Below are positions 11,340-22,959 of a stretch of 64,000 nucleotides of DNA, piece by piece. The notes under the pieces were generated by a model. It had not been told where the DNA came from. It searched no databases and worked only from the letters and a program-made list of their open reading frames with translations. The stretch spans positions 5,413,230 through 5,477,229 of the forward strand of contig NC_087079.1 in assembly GCF_026151205.1 (NCBI RefSeq), given 5' to 3'. A program made the translations under genes and the position numbers. Origin of the DNA: Bolinopsis microptera. Its lineage: Eukaryota; Ctenophora; Tentaculata; Lobata; Bolinopsidae. Position 1 is the stretch's first letter, and every line of letters starts with the position of its first letter.

Positions 11340-11480
11340 ACTGAGTTTTGAGGTAAAACCTTCACCAGGTGTGTCCCTACAACTAGATCGTTTATAGTGA
11401 GTTCGAGTGACCTGACAGATCACTTGTGAAGTAGGAACATGAACATGTTGACAATCCAGATTCCTGTTACATACAATTCA
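11340..11480. repeat. Diverged duplicate of 14495-14620
   Basis: Both stretches contain CACCAGGTGT, GTCCCTACAACTAGA, a CTGACAGAT / CTGTCAGATG block and CAATTC-type endings in the same order. This fits a larger tandem duplication that also produced the two WxDNYxC/sushi genes. Confidence 0.5.
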
Positions 11481-12211
11481 TCGTTCTGTATCTGCCATTC
11501 GATATTATTGTTGTTGAACAAGTAGACACAGCTGCTTTGTAGGTAAAGTAAATTTAAATTATGGTTCATTGATTTATAAAAGAGACCAACATTAATGCCA
11601 TTTAGAGACTATTTAAGTTATTACTCAGTTTTTAATTTTCCAGTGTTATGATAATTCAGTGCGAGCAGACCTGTGTCTCGAACAAAAAATTATCAACCAT
11701 CTTCTTCGTTGACGATTTGAATTAGTTAAATCGCAAATTTCCCAAGTCATCTCAGCTGCCCTACTTGTGCTATATTATGATAATTTAGATTGCACTGCGG
11801 GTGTCAGCTTTTACAAAACAATTCAGATCATTTCAGATTCCTGTTGTAAAATTCACTGTTCTCTCTTTGCTACTCGATAATATTGTTGTTTTTAATTGTA
11901 AGCAAGTACCACTTGCTCCATGAGGGCTCTACAAAGGACACAATGGACGAGGTGTCTTTATCAGGAGTAGTCTATTTACGGAGTTATATCAAACGTGTTG
12001 TTCGGGCACAGTGTCCGCAGTGTACTATTACTCTATTAGTATTTGAGCAGTTTATTGTAGTTTGTTTGAGCGTTATTGTCTTTAGACGGATGATTGTTGT
12101 GAAGTATTTCAAGCAGAAATCTAAAATAAACTATAAACGATGGACAAGTGCAGTTAAATTAATTTGTCCAATGTAATATCTGGTATTTATTCTATTGATT
12201 TTATCCTTAGA

Positions 12212-13919
12212 ATGAGAATTGAAAAGAAGCACAGTGCTATATTCGCTGTGGTGTTTTTGTTGCTTGGTACTTACCCTTGTAATGCAGGTTCGTTAAATAA
12301 CGTTAAATGTAGAACAATACAAAAGGTACCTTTTCAATCCTTTTATTAACGGCCTTATTCAGAAATTTAGACTCTCTTGCAAGTTTTATCAAACTCATAC
12401 CTGACAGCTGCCACGTTTCATAACTCAAACTGTAAAATTTACCAGAAATTTCCAAAAGAAACTTAACCAGTAATTTCAACAGGATCACTGCCGATCTGGC
12501 CTGACGACTTTAAGTTCTGTAGCTCTGGACCGTGTTCCTCAACCCAATACGAGTGTCTCCACATATACGAGCCGGACGATCTGGATGACGGTTGGGGGGA
12601 TAACTACTATTGCTGGAGGAGTGACCGTGTGGATCCTAAACTGTACTGGACTTATAATGGTGGATTTATTAGATTCATTTCTATGGGATTAACCAGCACT
12701 TTGTTAACTCAGATAACCATATAAACACATATATTATAACCATATAATCTCACGATGTAGTGAAATTAACACTGTTTCCAACTCTATCTTATACAGTTGA
12801 TAGAATGATGCATTGTTAACTTTTGCGAGCTCAACAACCAATCAGTAACAGTATTTGTCATAACAAATAACTATCGTTTACAATACTCTCCAATTACAGG
12901 CGATCAAAAAGAGAAATGTACAAAAGTAGAAGAAGGAGGAAGAGGCTGGGGTAACACCTACATCTGTGTCCCTAACAACTCTCACTATAACTTCGTGTGG
13001 GGCAGGTGGGGTCTTGTTCACGTTGTAGATTCTAAATTCACTTATCTGATCATGCTATTCCATAATATTGTCATTACATATGAGCAAACAACACGTGTTG
13101 GTCCAACTGTTGGACTGGATATTGCGCGGCGCTACCGTGCAATTTATCAAATCTCACTATACTTGCATGTTCTGCAGGTCGGGTGAAGTAAGTGGATATA
13201 GTTGTAGCAGGTGGAATGAACCAGGTGATAACAAATGGCAAGACAACTATCTGTGTGGTACGGTGTCTACTGGTAAGTCTGGAACTTTATCTACTTATAC
13301 TTATAGGTGAAGACATATGGAAAAATTTCATAGACCAAGGCTTAAAATAGCTTTCTTGAGATTTGAACCATTGTAGAAGTGGAAAAAAAATTCATCTCTG
13401 CTTTCAGCAAAATGCTCTGGTCTATTGTCCAGCTCGAGACTGAGCACATCAGAGCGGTTCCCTGTCTACAAAGGGTCCACACTATCAGTAGAATGTACCA
13501 CCCCGGGTTATTCTACCTTATCTATCAGCAACAATGTTCTGACTTGTCAAGGAGGAACTACTTTCAGCCCTGCTGCCTCATGTCTTATTGGTGGGTAAAA
13601 TAAAAGGGGGAAAGAATTAACCAAATGCTGTTGCGATTATCAGTTGATTTTGAGAAGACTTAAATACCAGACACTCTTTCGAAGTTTCTTTTACATAATA
13701 TTTTGTTTAATGAAATATCAACAACCCCAGATACCTGCAGTGGGTGGCCAGAATCAGTGTCTTTCCTAACACCCGACATCAGCATGTTCCCTGTGAACTA
13801 CGGGGATACAGTTGAGGTGAAGTGTAAGACAGGGTTCAGGGTGACTTCAGGGGACGCTCAGATCACGTGCAGCAAGGGGAACCAGTTCACTTGGACCAGC
13901 CCTCCCGTCTGCACGCTCG
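12212..13919 (+). CDS. Secreted WxDNYxC plus double-sushi protein, paralogue 1
   Basis: Exons 12212-12287 (signal peptide MRIEKKHSAIFAVVFLLLG...CNA), 12483-12659, 12900-13005, 13178-13272, 13408-13590 and 13731-13919. All introns are phase 1 except that between exons 3 and 4 (phase 2). Exons 2-4 encode a cysteine-rich domain with internal repeats of the form WxDNYxC (GWGDNYYCWRSD, KWQDNYLC). Exons 5 and 6 each encode one four-cysteine sushi (CCP) domain: KCSGL...VECTTPG...VLTC...SCLIG, and TCSGWPE...VKCKTG...ITCSKG...PVCTLG. A secreted or surface-bound recognition role is inferred. Reading through the last donor gives a stop after six codons, so it may end there or have unseen exons. The sushi-1 exon is almost identical to that of paralogue 2, while other exons are clearly diverged. 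I cannot name the WxDNYxC family. Confidence 0.75.
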
Positions 13920-14829
13920 GTAAGAAAGCAGGTTAAATTAATTTTAAGGGTTGAATTATGTGAGTTTCATAATTCCCCGCAGAGCAACCATGTGAGCGAG
14001 CCATTCTAGTCTCCAAAACCCCGCGCCCCCCCCCCCCCCCCCTTCCACCAGGCTTGCCTACGTTTTATAAGAGCGACCTCCTATTCATTATAAAGTCTAG
14101 TTTATTAACTCAGATATCAATGATAATTCCTCAAACTTCAAAACACCTGGCGAGCTCGTCTTACAGTTACTCGCATACGTTCAATACTTCAACACTACTA
14201 TGTGCTAAATAAATAGAGCTCACTATGTTATCAGGACGAAATGCCTGAAACTGGCTGGAGGGGGCTCGTAGTACCCCCAGCACAATAGCAAACCTGTGTT
14301 TCATTTGTTAATGTTCAAATAAATCTTATAGATATGGAATCCTAGATTTGACGTGGTTCCTGGGACTATATTATGAGAATTACTCTTAACTGACAAGAAT
14401 CACATGAGTTTATTCACAGATGGTTCCATGATTAGTTCTATTATCTTTCACTAAAACTATCAGTATATTTACCGTGTTTTACGTGAACAGTTCACCAATC
14501 ACCAGGTGTCTGACAAAGTCCCTACAACTAGAATATATTGTGAACTGTCAGATGACTACAGTTCTTTGTAAGAACAAGTTGGAGTCTAGTTGCAAAATTG
14601 AATTGTCATCAGTTCATCTTACTATGTTGCAAGGTAGTTCTCTGTGATATAACATGAATAGAAATTGAGATCTTTATAGCTTTATACAGTTCGATGCAAA
14701 TTTTGATTTTTCAGATCGTTATCATTGTTCAAGATGTCAAATAAAACGACAGATATTAAATTGCAAGGCAATTAATGATAAATTGCAATTTTACGAATTG
14801 TTAAGACGTGAAAACTGTAAAGTTGTAAA
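13920..14829. other. Intergenic, part of the tandem duplication
   Basis: Contains a C run (14027-14042). The blocks GAGCAACCAT...GAGC and TTAACTCAGATATCA...ATAATTCCTC (13980-14135) reappear at 19480-19560 downstream of paralogue 2, and 14495-14620 matches 11340-11480. No exon is supported. Confidence 0.5.
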
Positions 14830-16086
14830 TTAACACATGTGTTCGTGTTTGCAGATTCCATCAGGACACAGTGTCGTGCCACCAGGACAGCCATCATCTT
14901 CACCATCATCTCCACCATCATCACACTCAGGATTACATGTCTTCTGGCAGTATTCCTCAACAATGTAGGCAGGGCCGCACCAACTCTTAATGCAGTTTGG
15001 GTGGGTATCTTTGCAGCCAGGAGCGGAAGTAGGATCAGGAGTAGGATCAGGAGTAGGACCAGATGTGGGTTGGGCTTTGTCATCGTCAACATCACCAGTA
15101 CGAGTCAGCCTGGGATAACTGCTGTAGTTCCACAGGTCACAGTTGTGGTGGTTTCGTGCAAACCTCACGTATCCAGCATCTCCCCAATATTCACCCCAAG
15201 AGTTCTTTACCAGAACATATTCCTTGGTGTATCCCACTGCAGTGACTGCATGGTTAGGCCATCCTGAGCAGGTGCCGTCTCTGAATGTTCCACTTTGGTA
15301 ACTTTGGAATCTGTTGGTGACCTCAAAGGCTACAGCAAGAGATCCGTGTGCCAGAGCTTCGATGTTCGACTGCTCACTTCGTCCAACTGGAACATTCCCT
15401 GCGATCTTTGCGGCGATCATGGCATCAGGCTTGCTGGAACCCTGACAGTACCAGTCTTGTTGAGTGTATGGGTAATCTGCTGCTTTAGCGAGGCGTCCTC
15501 CTGCTTGGGCTGAATATTCGTAGCAATCCTTCATCCAACCTCCCCCACACCCGTCTCTCTGTCCTTCATAGACACAGTCCAGATACTCCTGCTCAGAGAA
15601 CGTCTTCAGAGTGTTGGTTATTATAGCGTACCTTGTCTCCAGTCCACCAACTCCTCCGAAGGTCCAGCAGGATCCGCAGCCACCTTGGTTCTTTACAGCG
15701 GTCACTTTACCTTCTTCAGTCCAGAGTTTTTCTTCTGGTATATCCTTTTCCTCAGAGTTTAGTTGAGGGAGAGGGTTTGGCTCTGCACCAGTAGCGTTAA
15801 ACCCTAGCCAGGATTGTTTCTCAGATTCAGTCATCGTAGAGAAGAAATTAAGAGCGAATTCGGCCGTTTCTCCTTCAACAGAGTTTTCTTCTGCCACAAA
15901 CTCCGCACTTTTTCTGAACAGTCGGAATCTCATTCGATCTTCAGCTGCTTGAAAAGACAGTTTCTGCTCGCCTTTAAAGGAATTGTAGAGTTTCAGAGTT
16001 TCCACGAGAGATCGCAGAATTGCTTTAAGTGGGGACTCCTTAGCCAGTGTAGCTCCGACAAGGAATAGGACGAAGAGGATCTTCAT
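14830..16086 (-). CDS. Secreted papain-family (C1A) cysteine protease with C-terminal ShKT domain
   Basis: A single 418-codon exon. Residues 1-15 are a signal peptide (MKILFVLFLVGATLA). A short I29-like prodomain follows (about 20-115; FRLFRKSAEFV, then GFNATG). The mature protease begins near 120. The oxyanion Gln134 and catalytic Cys140 lie in QGGCGSCW, His279 in NHAVTAVGY and Asn295 in VKNSWGEYWG. GCGGGWM is the usual disulfide and substrate-cleft segment. After the protease comes a Pro/Thr-rich linker (GPTPDPTPDPT, about 343-356), then a six-cysteine ShKT domain (Cys358, 365, 370, 380, 384, 388). An Asp/Gly spacer and a short tail CPGGTTLCPDG with four more cysteines finish the protein. 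All catalytic residues are present. The gene is intronless among intron-rich neighbours and lies opposite to the two flanking paralogues. Digestive or secretory-gland use is likely but inferred. Confidence 0.92.
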   Translation of the reverse strand: MKILFVLFLVGATLAKESPLKAILRSLVETLKLYNSFKGEQKLSFQAAEDRMRFRLFRKSAEFVAEENSVEGETAEFALNFFSTMTESEKQSWLGFNATGAEPNPLPQLNSEEKDIPEEKLWTEEGKVTAVKNQGGCGSCWTFGGVGGLETRYAIITNTLKTFSEQEYLDCVYEGQRDGCGGGWMKDCYEYSAQAGGRLAKAADYPYTQQDWYCQGSSKPDAMIAAKIAGNVPVGRSEQSNIEALAHGSLAVAFEVTNRFQSYQSGTFRDGTCSGWPNHAVTAVGYTKEYVLVKNSWGEYWGDAGYVRFARNHHNCDLWNYSSYPRLTRTGDVDDDKAQPTSGPTPDPTPDPTSAPGCKDTHPNCIKSWCGPAYIVEEYCQKTCNPECDDGGDDGEDDGCPGGTTLCPDGICKHEHMC

Positions 16087-16149
16087 TTTGTTTGCAATAC
16101 TCGGACGTTTCTGTTGGTCTGTAATGATATCTCATGATCTAGCTCGACC

Positions 16150-16159
16150 CTTAAATATG
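16150..16159 (-). promoter_or_regulatory. Possible TATA-like box of the protease gene
   Basis: On the minus strand CATATTTAAG lies about 65 bp upstream of the protease ATG, a plausible spacing for a short 5' UTR. The assignment rests on position and sequence only. Confidence 0.3.
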
Positions 16160-17144
16160 TACCCTGATCCAGCCAGATGGACTACTAATCAAGCAATTCT
16201 CACTGAAGAACAAGGGTGTTAGGTCAGTTGACGTCTCCTTAGTTTTATTGCTTAAACCACAATAACGCTGTACTTAACACGTTTCCATCTCATTATGATA
16301 TGCTAATAGCATGACTATAATATTATGAACTGAGGGTTCGTAAAGTTAAAGTAGTTTTCCCTGCTGTAGTAACCGTGTCTTCGCGGAAAACAGTCTTACA
16401 GAAACAGCTGTCACCCACAGCCATGACAATTGGGTTTGTAGCAGCTCTAAATTGATTAAAAGCGGCGGACTCTTTTTGTAGGGTTCTTGGATGGAACACT
16501 CTTTCTAGGTACAGCTTAATGCTGACAGTCGCTTACGGAGGGGAGGGTAAAAATGGCCAAAAAACTTGCTGACGTAGTATGTGAAGGCTCCCTAACGTAC
16601 GTTACGTAACGGTGGCTGAAACGACCATGATTATCAGTTATCATTAACACTGGAACCTTCATGGCACCTGGTGAACAAAGATAAAGTTAGTTCCTTGAGA
16701 GTGAAACCAGAACATTAGCTTAAATTAGAACCAGGAACTATTAGACTCTGAGTAACCGCTAGTGCACGGGGCGACATCCGAGACACCTCATTGGCTGCCA
16801 CCTTTACAAGCTCATCACGTGACTACCGTGTAACTAAGACGACGGTTTGCACGTGGGCGGCCATAGTTGTACGTGTGTGGGATGTTCCAAGAGGCAGGAT
16901 CTGAGTATGGCTGTTTCCGCACCATTGCTAGAGTGGTTACGTTTTTCTCAGTATGATATTATGATAGTCAAAAGGGCTCTTAGTAAATCTCCCTTATAGC
17001 TGAAACGTCGAATCGCAATAGTTCTTCTTGTGATCAGTTTCTGAGTTTCTTAGCATCAACTATTTGAGTAGATAAGACTTAAGAGCGACCATGGTTCGAC
17101 TAAATTCATAGCATCCTATTGGGTATTAACTTTTATTTCTTAGA
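16160..17144. other. Intergenic, nothing recognised
   Basis: Between the divergently transcribed protease gene and paralogue 2. I see no exon; weak similarity to sequence upstream of paralogue 1 is possible but was not resolved by eye. Confidence 0.4.
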
Positions 17145-19209
17145 ATGATATACGCAAAGAAGCGCTGTGCCCTTATAACGATGGTGTTCTTGTTGCTTTG
17201 TACTAAGCCATGTCGGGCAGGTTTGTTATTTACTTAATAAATAACAATAATATAAACTATCTTAAATTTGATCCTTCGAACAGCTGTTGAGCAATGAAAC
17301 GCAAACATAATCTTAACATAATATAAACTAAGATGGTTAAATTGGATGTTGGTGAATGTTGAATGATATTCGATCTGACACTGTGATTCTGGATTTTGAT
17401 TGGTCGATAATAATTAATTATCATTACTTTATCATAACTAACTATCACACTAATACTTTAAACAGGTTCACTGCCAATCTGGCCAGAAGACTTCCTCTTC
17501 AGTAGCCGTGGTGAGCCGGTCCACTACAACTATGTGCAGATCTACGAGAGTGGTCTAGTTGACGGGTGGGATGACAACTACTTCTGCTGGAAGAGTGATC
17601 GTATCTCACCTCAACTATACTGGACTAATAATGGTCATTTCCTTGACGCTAAAAATGTTTGAATGCCATAAGCCGGCTGAACTGATACTTACATATCGCG
17701 TCCAATAAAAAAGACACAGTTTAGCTATGCAATCCCACCACTTCCATCTCTCCAAGATCAATCAGTTATCAGACGTAATAAAGAAACTGTAAGTAAAATT
17801 CATTAATCATTAACAGTAGTTTCCACTCGCAGGGAAGGAGGTATCAGCTGGGAAATGTGTTAAGATAGAAGAGAAGGGGGGTGGTTGGCAGTTCACCTAC
17901 CTCTGTGTTCCCCCAACGTCTAACTATAGCTTTGTGTGGAACAGGACTGGTCCGGTGGAGGGGTTAGGTTGTGCTAGGTGGAGTGAACCTAATGATCCTA
18001 GATGGCAGGATAATTACCTGTGTGGTAGTGTGTCTACTGGTTAGTCCGGGGAGTCCCTCCTTACCTCTTTACCTCCTTACCTCTTCACATCCTTACCTCT
18101 TAACCTCTTTACCTCTTTACCTCTTCACCTCTTCACCTCTTAACCTCTTAACCTCTTTACTTCTTCACCTCTTAACTTCTTCACCTCTTAACTTTTTCAC
18201 CTCTTAAGTCAGTATCCATACGTTGTGTCTAGCTTTTGGACCCCCTCTATTAATTTTTTAGAGCAAGCTTGATATTAACCCTATATCTTGTTGAAGTGGT
18301 TATTTCACATTTCTTTGTTTTCAGCAACATGCACTGGTCTACCTGTAAGTTCGGAAATGAGCACATCAGAGCGGTTCCCTGTCTACAAAGGGTCCACACT
18401 ATCAGTAGAGTGTACCACCCCGGGTTATTCTACCTTATCTATCAGCAACAATGTTCTGACTTGTGGAGGAGGAACCACTTTCAGCCCTACAGCCTCATGC
18501 CTTGTTGGTGGGTAAAATAGTCTTATCTCTAATACTTAAACACCTTCAGGCAGCTAAAATTGTTGTTATTTTGACCGAATGGCAAATCGTGGAACTATCA
18601 AATACCCTAAAAATTACATCCGTAACAACTTCTTATTCATGCTGACAAAATTGGTAAATATGTGAGAAAACTGTCTCATAAAATTTATTAATCAAAAATG
18701 GCTAAACGACAACAAATTGTTCAAATACTCGACTAAAATTAGAATCAAAATCTATATTATATATACACCACTAATCGATCTGCTATTCAATAAACTTAAA
18801 ACATCCACTAAACAGCAAGTACGTGATTGTGATCGTGTGATGGAATGACATGTACAGTGATAACAGATGATAAGATGTAAGTGATAACATATGATGAGGT
18901 AAAAGATACAATACATGTGAGATGGTGTATACACAATGTGAGTGAAATTATAGTGAGTGGTTACTGATTGTGAGCGAGATGTGAAAAAACATTAAAAATC
19001 CAAAAAAACACTGGTAAATATTTCAGATATGTGTAGTGGTCTACCATCAGGAATACCCTACAAAACAGCCACGAGGTTTCCTGTAAACCACGGAACTGAA
19101 GTAACCATCAGCTGTCACAAAAACTACATTCTATCCGGTTCCAGTGTTATCACGTGTAATACAGGAACAGACTTCAGTTTCATAACAGAGCCAGAATGCT
19201 CCGGCTTAG
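17145..19209 (+). CDS. Secreted WxDNYxC plus double-sushi protein, paralogue 2
   Basis: Exons 17145-17220 (signal peptide MIYAKKRCALITMVFLLLC...CRA), 17466-17633, 17833-18039, 18325-18507 and 19027-19209, all separated by phase-1 introns. Exons 2-3 encode the WxDNYxC domain: GWDDNYFCWKSD, then KCVKIEEKGGGW, then CARWSEPNDPRWQDNYLC. Exons 4 and 5 are sushi domains (TCTGLPVS...VLTC...SCLVG; MCSGLPSG...ISCHKN...ITCNTG...PECSGLG). Signal-peptide and first-sushi exon lengths (76 and 183 nt) match paralogue 1 exactly. Exon 3 is one exon here but is split by a 172-bp intron in paralogue 1. No terminal exon is evident, and reading through the last donor remains open for about 40 codons. Confidence 0.75.
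18050..18205. repeat. Pyrimidine-rich microsatellite
   Basis: Irregular array of CTTACCTCTT / CTTCACCTCTTAA units inside intron 3 of paralogue 2. Confidence 0.85.
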
Positions 19210-20470
19210 GTGAGAATTACACTACTATACTTGCTGCGCGGCGTAAGCTATCTTACAGTATATTAAGTGTAACACTAAGCTATCTTACAGTATATTATAA
19301 TGTAACATGGATAGGTAGAACCGTGTGAGCGTTCCTAGGTAACATGGAGCGTCAATGTAAAATCGTTCTAATATGCGTCAACTACCTTTCCCTTACATAC
19401 CTTACATAACTTTCCCTTACGGCTTCCATACCTTCAACACAATTAAAACCCGACTCATCTGAGTTTGCGATTCCCCTGCGGAGCAACCATTGGGGTGAGC
19501 CTACAACTGAGTCGTTACAAATACTTGGTTTTTAACTCAGATATCAGTTAATAATTCCTCGAAAACAATAAGCCCCGGCCCCAAAGACGACTGAAAGCCA
19601 AACTGTGTCATGCATGACAGCCAACTACAAGATTAAGTACGAGTTTAGCATGGCCTACATTCTTCAACGGTACAATGCAGCGGTGAAACATACCGACTTC
19701 TCCCTGAACGTTACACTTACCATGGTTACAGTGTTTACCATGGTTACCGTGTTTACCATGGTTACCGTGTTTACCATGGTTACTGCAAACGACGAACACT
19801 ACAAAAACGCGAATAATACCCATGAGAAGAGTCCTACCTCGACACTCCCTCGCTAAACATCACTCATTAAACCTAAAGATTCAAATATTTTATGATTTTG
19901 TAGCTGATACAGATGATAATGGGGGCCCTGGAATGCGTGCTGTTATTAAAAGTTTGATATCATTTCCAAATTAGTATTCTTTTTCTTTTGATGAGTCGAA
20001 TCCAAACTCTTTAAAATCAGATAAATTCTTTGTGAGACTCCAAAACTATGCGTCATGCAGATCAATCGAGACAAATTATTGACGTGATATTAAAACTTCA
20101 AATATCTTTTTCGGAGCTCACCTACTGTAATTCTTAATTGGGTGCCCAATCAGCCTAAATCCCAAAACGACAACTGAACCCAGGTCGAAATACAACAACT
20201 GTTCAACCCAACATTTTTGTAGATCATATTTTCAGGTTAGAGCCGCATTTGGAAACCTGTTTGACTGTTATTTCTAGTGACGATTGGGTTCTTACAGCCC
20301 TTTACTAATAGCATACGTTTGCCAGTACACTAATAGCACACGTTTCAATTCAGCCCTACACTAATAGCATACGTTTGTTTAATTCGCTCTCTTATCTGCT
20401 TTCTTATCTCGCCTTGTTTAACGGCGAGATTTGTGCCTCTCACTTTGTACTTGTAGCTTAGCCTTACATC
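19210..20470. other. Intergenic with duplicated blocks and short repeats
   Basis: Holds the counterpart of 13980-14135 (19480-19560), a duplicated AAGCTATCTTACAGTATATTA phrase near 19250-19300, and three copies of ACTAATAGCAYACGTTT around 20305-20375. No gene is supported. Confidence 0.45.
19717..19786. repeat. 18-bp minisatellite, about four units
   Basis: Unit TTACCATGGTTACCGTGT repeats head to tail. One diverged copy of the same phrase appears at 23516-23540 in a cystinosin intron. Confidence 0.85.
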
Positions 20471-21260
20471 ATGGCAGCTGTGGACGACACGGAGATTGAC
20501 AGTATTATGTTTAAAGCTGAGGATTGGATGGCAAAAGTTATGAATCAGTTCGGTTTTGAAGCACCAGTTGACATGAATTCTGTATTGTGCAAACATTTTT
20601 TGCTTAAAAAGTTATTAAATTTGGAGGATAAAGAAAAGTTTGCAGCGTTTCTGTCAGAATCGTTTCATTTCATTTGGTTTGCTTTCAAAATGACAAATTA
20701 AAGAGGATGAAAAACGGACTGAGCTCAATCAAGAATCAGTTTAGTGGGAATCAGAAATTGGTTATCAGCGCTCAGTAATCAATAATTGACTGCAAAGAAA
20801 AACAGTTGCAGGAAGTGCAGACCATCGGTAGAAAGTCAGTTTAAATCGTACAGCGATGAAGTTCAGGAAAACGTCATGGTTTTTCAACCTGAAAGTTCAG
20901 TTAGCCCCGAGACTTTGAATGAAGTCGTCAAGTTTGTGGTGCAAGCAGAAGACCGGAGCAAGAACATTATGATTTTTGGTTTGCCTGAAGATTTCAGTAA
21001 AGACATGCACAGAACTGTCGGAGAAATATTTGAGGAGATTGGACTGAAACCAGCAATGGATCTCAGTAGAGTTGGCAAGTCGTAGGAGAAAACTACTCGG
21101 CCAGTCAAGGTTACTCTGTCTAGTTCCAGTAGGGCCTATCAAATACTCAGTCAAGCTCAAAAGCTGCGACAATCAGAGAAGTTCAGCTCAGTCTTCATTA
21201 GTCCAGACCGCTCTTTGAAGATCGAGTTAAAGGTGCACACCGAGATAGGGCAAAATTTTT
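20471..21260 (+). pseudogene. Degraded LINE ORF1-like sequence
   Basis: A readable stretch starts MAAVDDTEIDSIMFKAEDW and continues in pieces through several stops: KKNSCRKCRPSVES, ENVMVFQPESS, then AEDRSKNIMIFGLPED (RRM-like core), then GEIFEEIGLKP, then RPVKVTL...ILSQAQKLRQSE and SSVFISPDRS. This order matches the nucleic-acid-binding ORF1 of CR1/L2-type LINEs. Stops at about 20701, 20710 and 21085 break the frame, and no RT follows. Confidence 0.6.
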
Positions 21261-21464
21261 AACGAAATTTAGACACCCACCATGCCAGTGAGAGTATCGC
21301 CCACTAATTAGTAATTGAATAATAAAGTTAGGGTCGCTCGATACAGTATACCATGGTTTTCTCTACTCTTATTTCACTATTACATTGTTTACATTTGCAT
21401 TTCCACGTTTACCTCTGTTCACGCAATCATGACACATTCGTTTTACCCGTTAATACTGACCACC

Positions 21465-22287
21465 ACCTTATCGGACCTTATTTGACCGGACATTAAATGA
21501 ACGGACATAATTATGAACGAACATTAAAATTAACGCTCGAAGGCATTCAAAACCATCAAAAATCCAAATTTGTTCATCTTTTTTTTGGCGGTTTTAAATT
21601 TTAGCAGATAATTTGTAAATTAATTTTTCATACAATGAGCAGGAAAGGCAGTCGTTCAGCAGTAAAAGATGTTAAAACATTTGTAGATCAGTGTCTATGA
21701 TTATGAAAGTTGTTTAAAAACAACAGATACGAAATATGACCAGATTTGATGATCATATCACAGGTCATCTTCTTACCTGGAGACCCCAGGCTATTATGTT
21801 CATAAATATAGAGCTCATAGAGCTCATAAACATTCCTGACAGGCTGAGCGCCGCCCATGGTAAGTCATCTTCCTCAAATAAAATGGGTTATCGTGTATCA
21901 AATATTCCATGCTTAAAGCATCATATCAGTAATACCTGCTTTTTGAAAACAATTTTTTATTTGACCACCTCGGTCCTGCATTTCAGTGTAAACTTATACA
22001 AGATGTGGATGTAATTAATAACTCCGAAGAAGTGAACGAGGAAGCCAAAGGTAAAGAAATTAGTGATCATGCCATAATGTAATACTTAGAATATTTAAAT
22101 TGTATAATAACTCAATGTCATATTATCCTAAACATGAGTTCGCAGTGGAATAATTTTGGAACAAATCTCAACGGACTTTAACTTGGACGGACCTTAAACG
22201 GACGGAATTTATTTGAACGGACATTAAAATGAACGCTAGGACCTCCAGCGTTCAATTAATGTCGGTTCAAATAAGGTCCGATAAGGT
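21465..22287. mobile_element. Inverted-repeat element with GGTCCGATAAGG ends
   Basis: The left end begins ACCTTATCGGACCTTATTTG and the right end is its complement finishing AATAAGGTCCGATAAGGT (823 bp). Subterminal GGACATTAAATGAACGG units repeat inside both ends. I found no convincing target duplication. Its internal exon-like open frame (21736-22014) shows no recognisable domain. Confidence 0.65.
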
Positions 22288-22959
22288 ACTTAGTTTGTTA
22301 TTGTTTACACGGGACGGTAGTGTTTGTATGAGGATGGGGACTTGTCCCGTTGTGATACAAAATTTTGTTTGTTGAGTCATTCATTCTGGCCGTTGGAGCA
22401 TTACATACAAAACTTTAATTTTTGGCGATATTTGTCAGATGAGGTTTAAATTCCGTCGTTAAGTGCTGATCCACACAGTGTGGCATTTTACTATTAAGAG
22501 CGCAGTGCCATTGTGAGGGGTTATTACTATTTTTATTATATATTTGTTAAGATTAAAATTGGTCATTAGAACCACACGGGCACCGTCTCGGTTTACAATC
22601 AATCACATGATAACTGATGGGGCTGATCGAATTTCACAATCCTTGAATTTCACAATCCACAAACATTAGATAAGCTACTTTTCAAGAAAAATAGTGCTAT
22701 TTTGCTGAATCTTAAAGTGAGATGGTATCATTTATTTGTACTTAGTATTATAGTGCATGCGGTGCTGGTTTACAAGGGCCAAAAGATGTTGTTATTTGTT
22801 CAGATTTCTTGCTTCGAAGATGTTATATTTTATTCAATCATAGAATGCCAGGCTTCATTCGTTTTTAATCTTTTAAAAACTTTCTTTCCGTAACCCACTA
22901 TCCTAGTCTTTATCTCCACTTCAATAATTCCCTCTCTAACAACCACTATTAAAACAAAG
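22288..22959. other. 5' flank of cystinosin copy A
   Basis: No exon recognised. The last 60 bp before the ATG (AATTCCCTCTCTAACAACCA and following) are nearly the same as the sequence upstream of copy B at 47433-47475, so the duplication included the proximal promoter. Confidence 0.5.
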
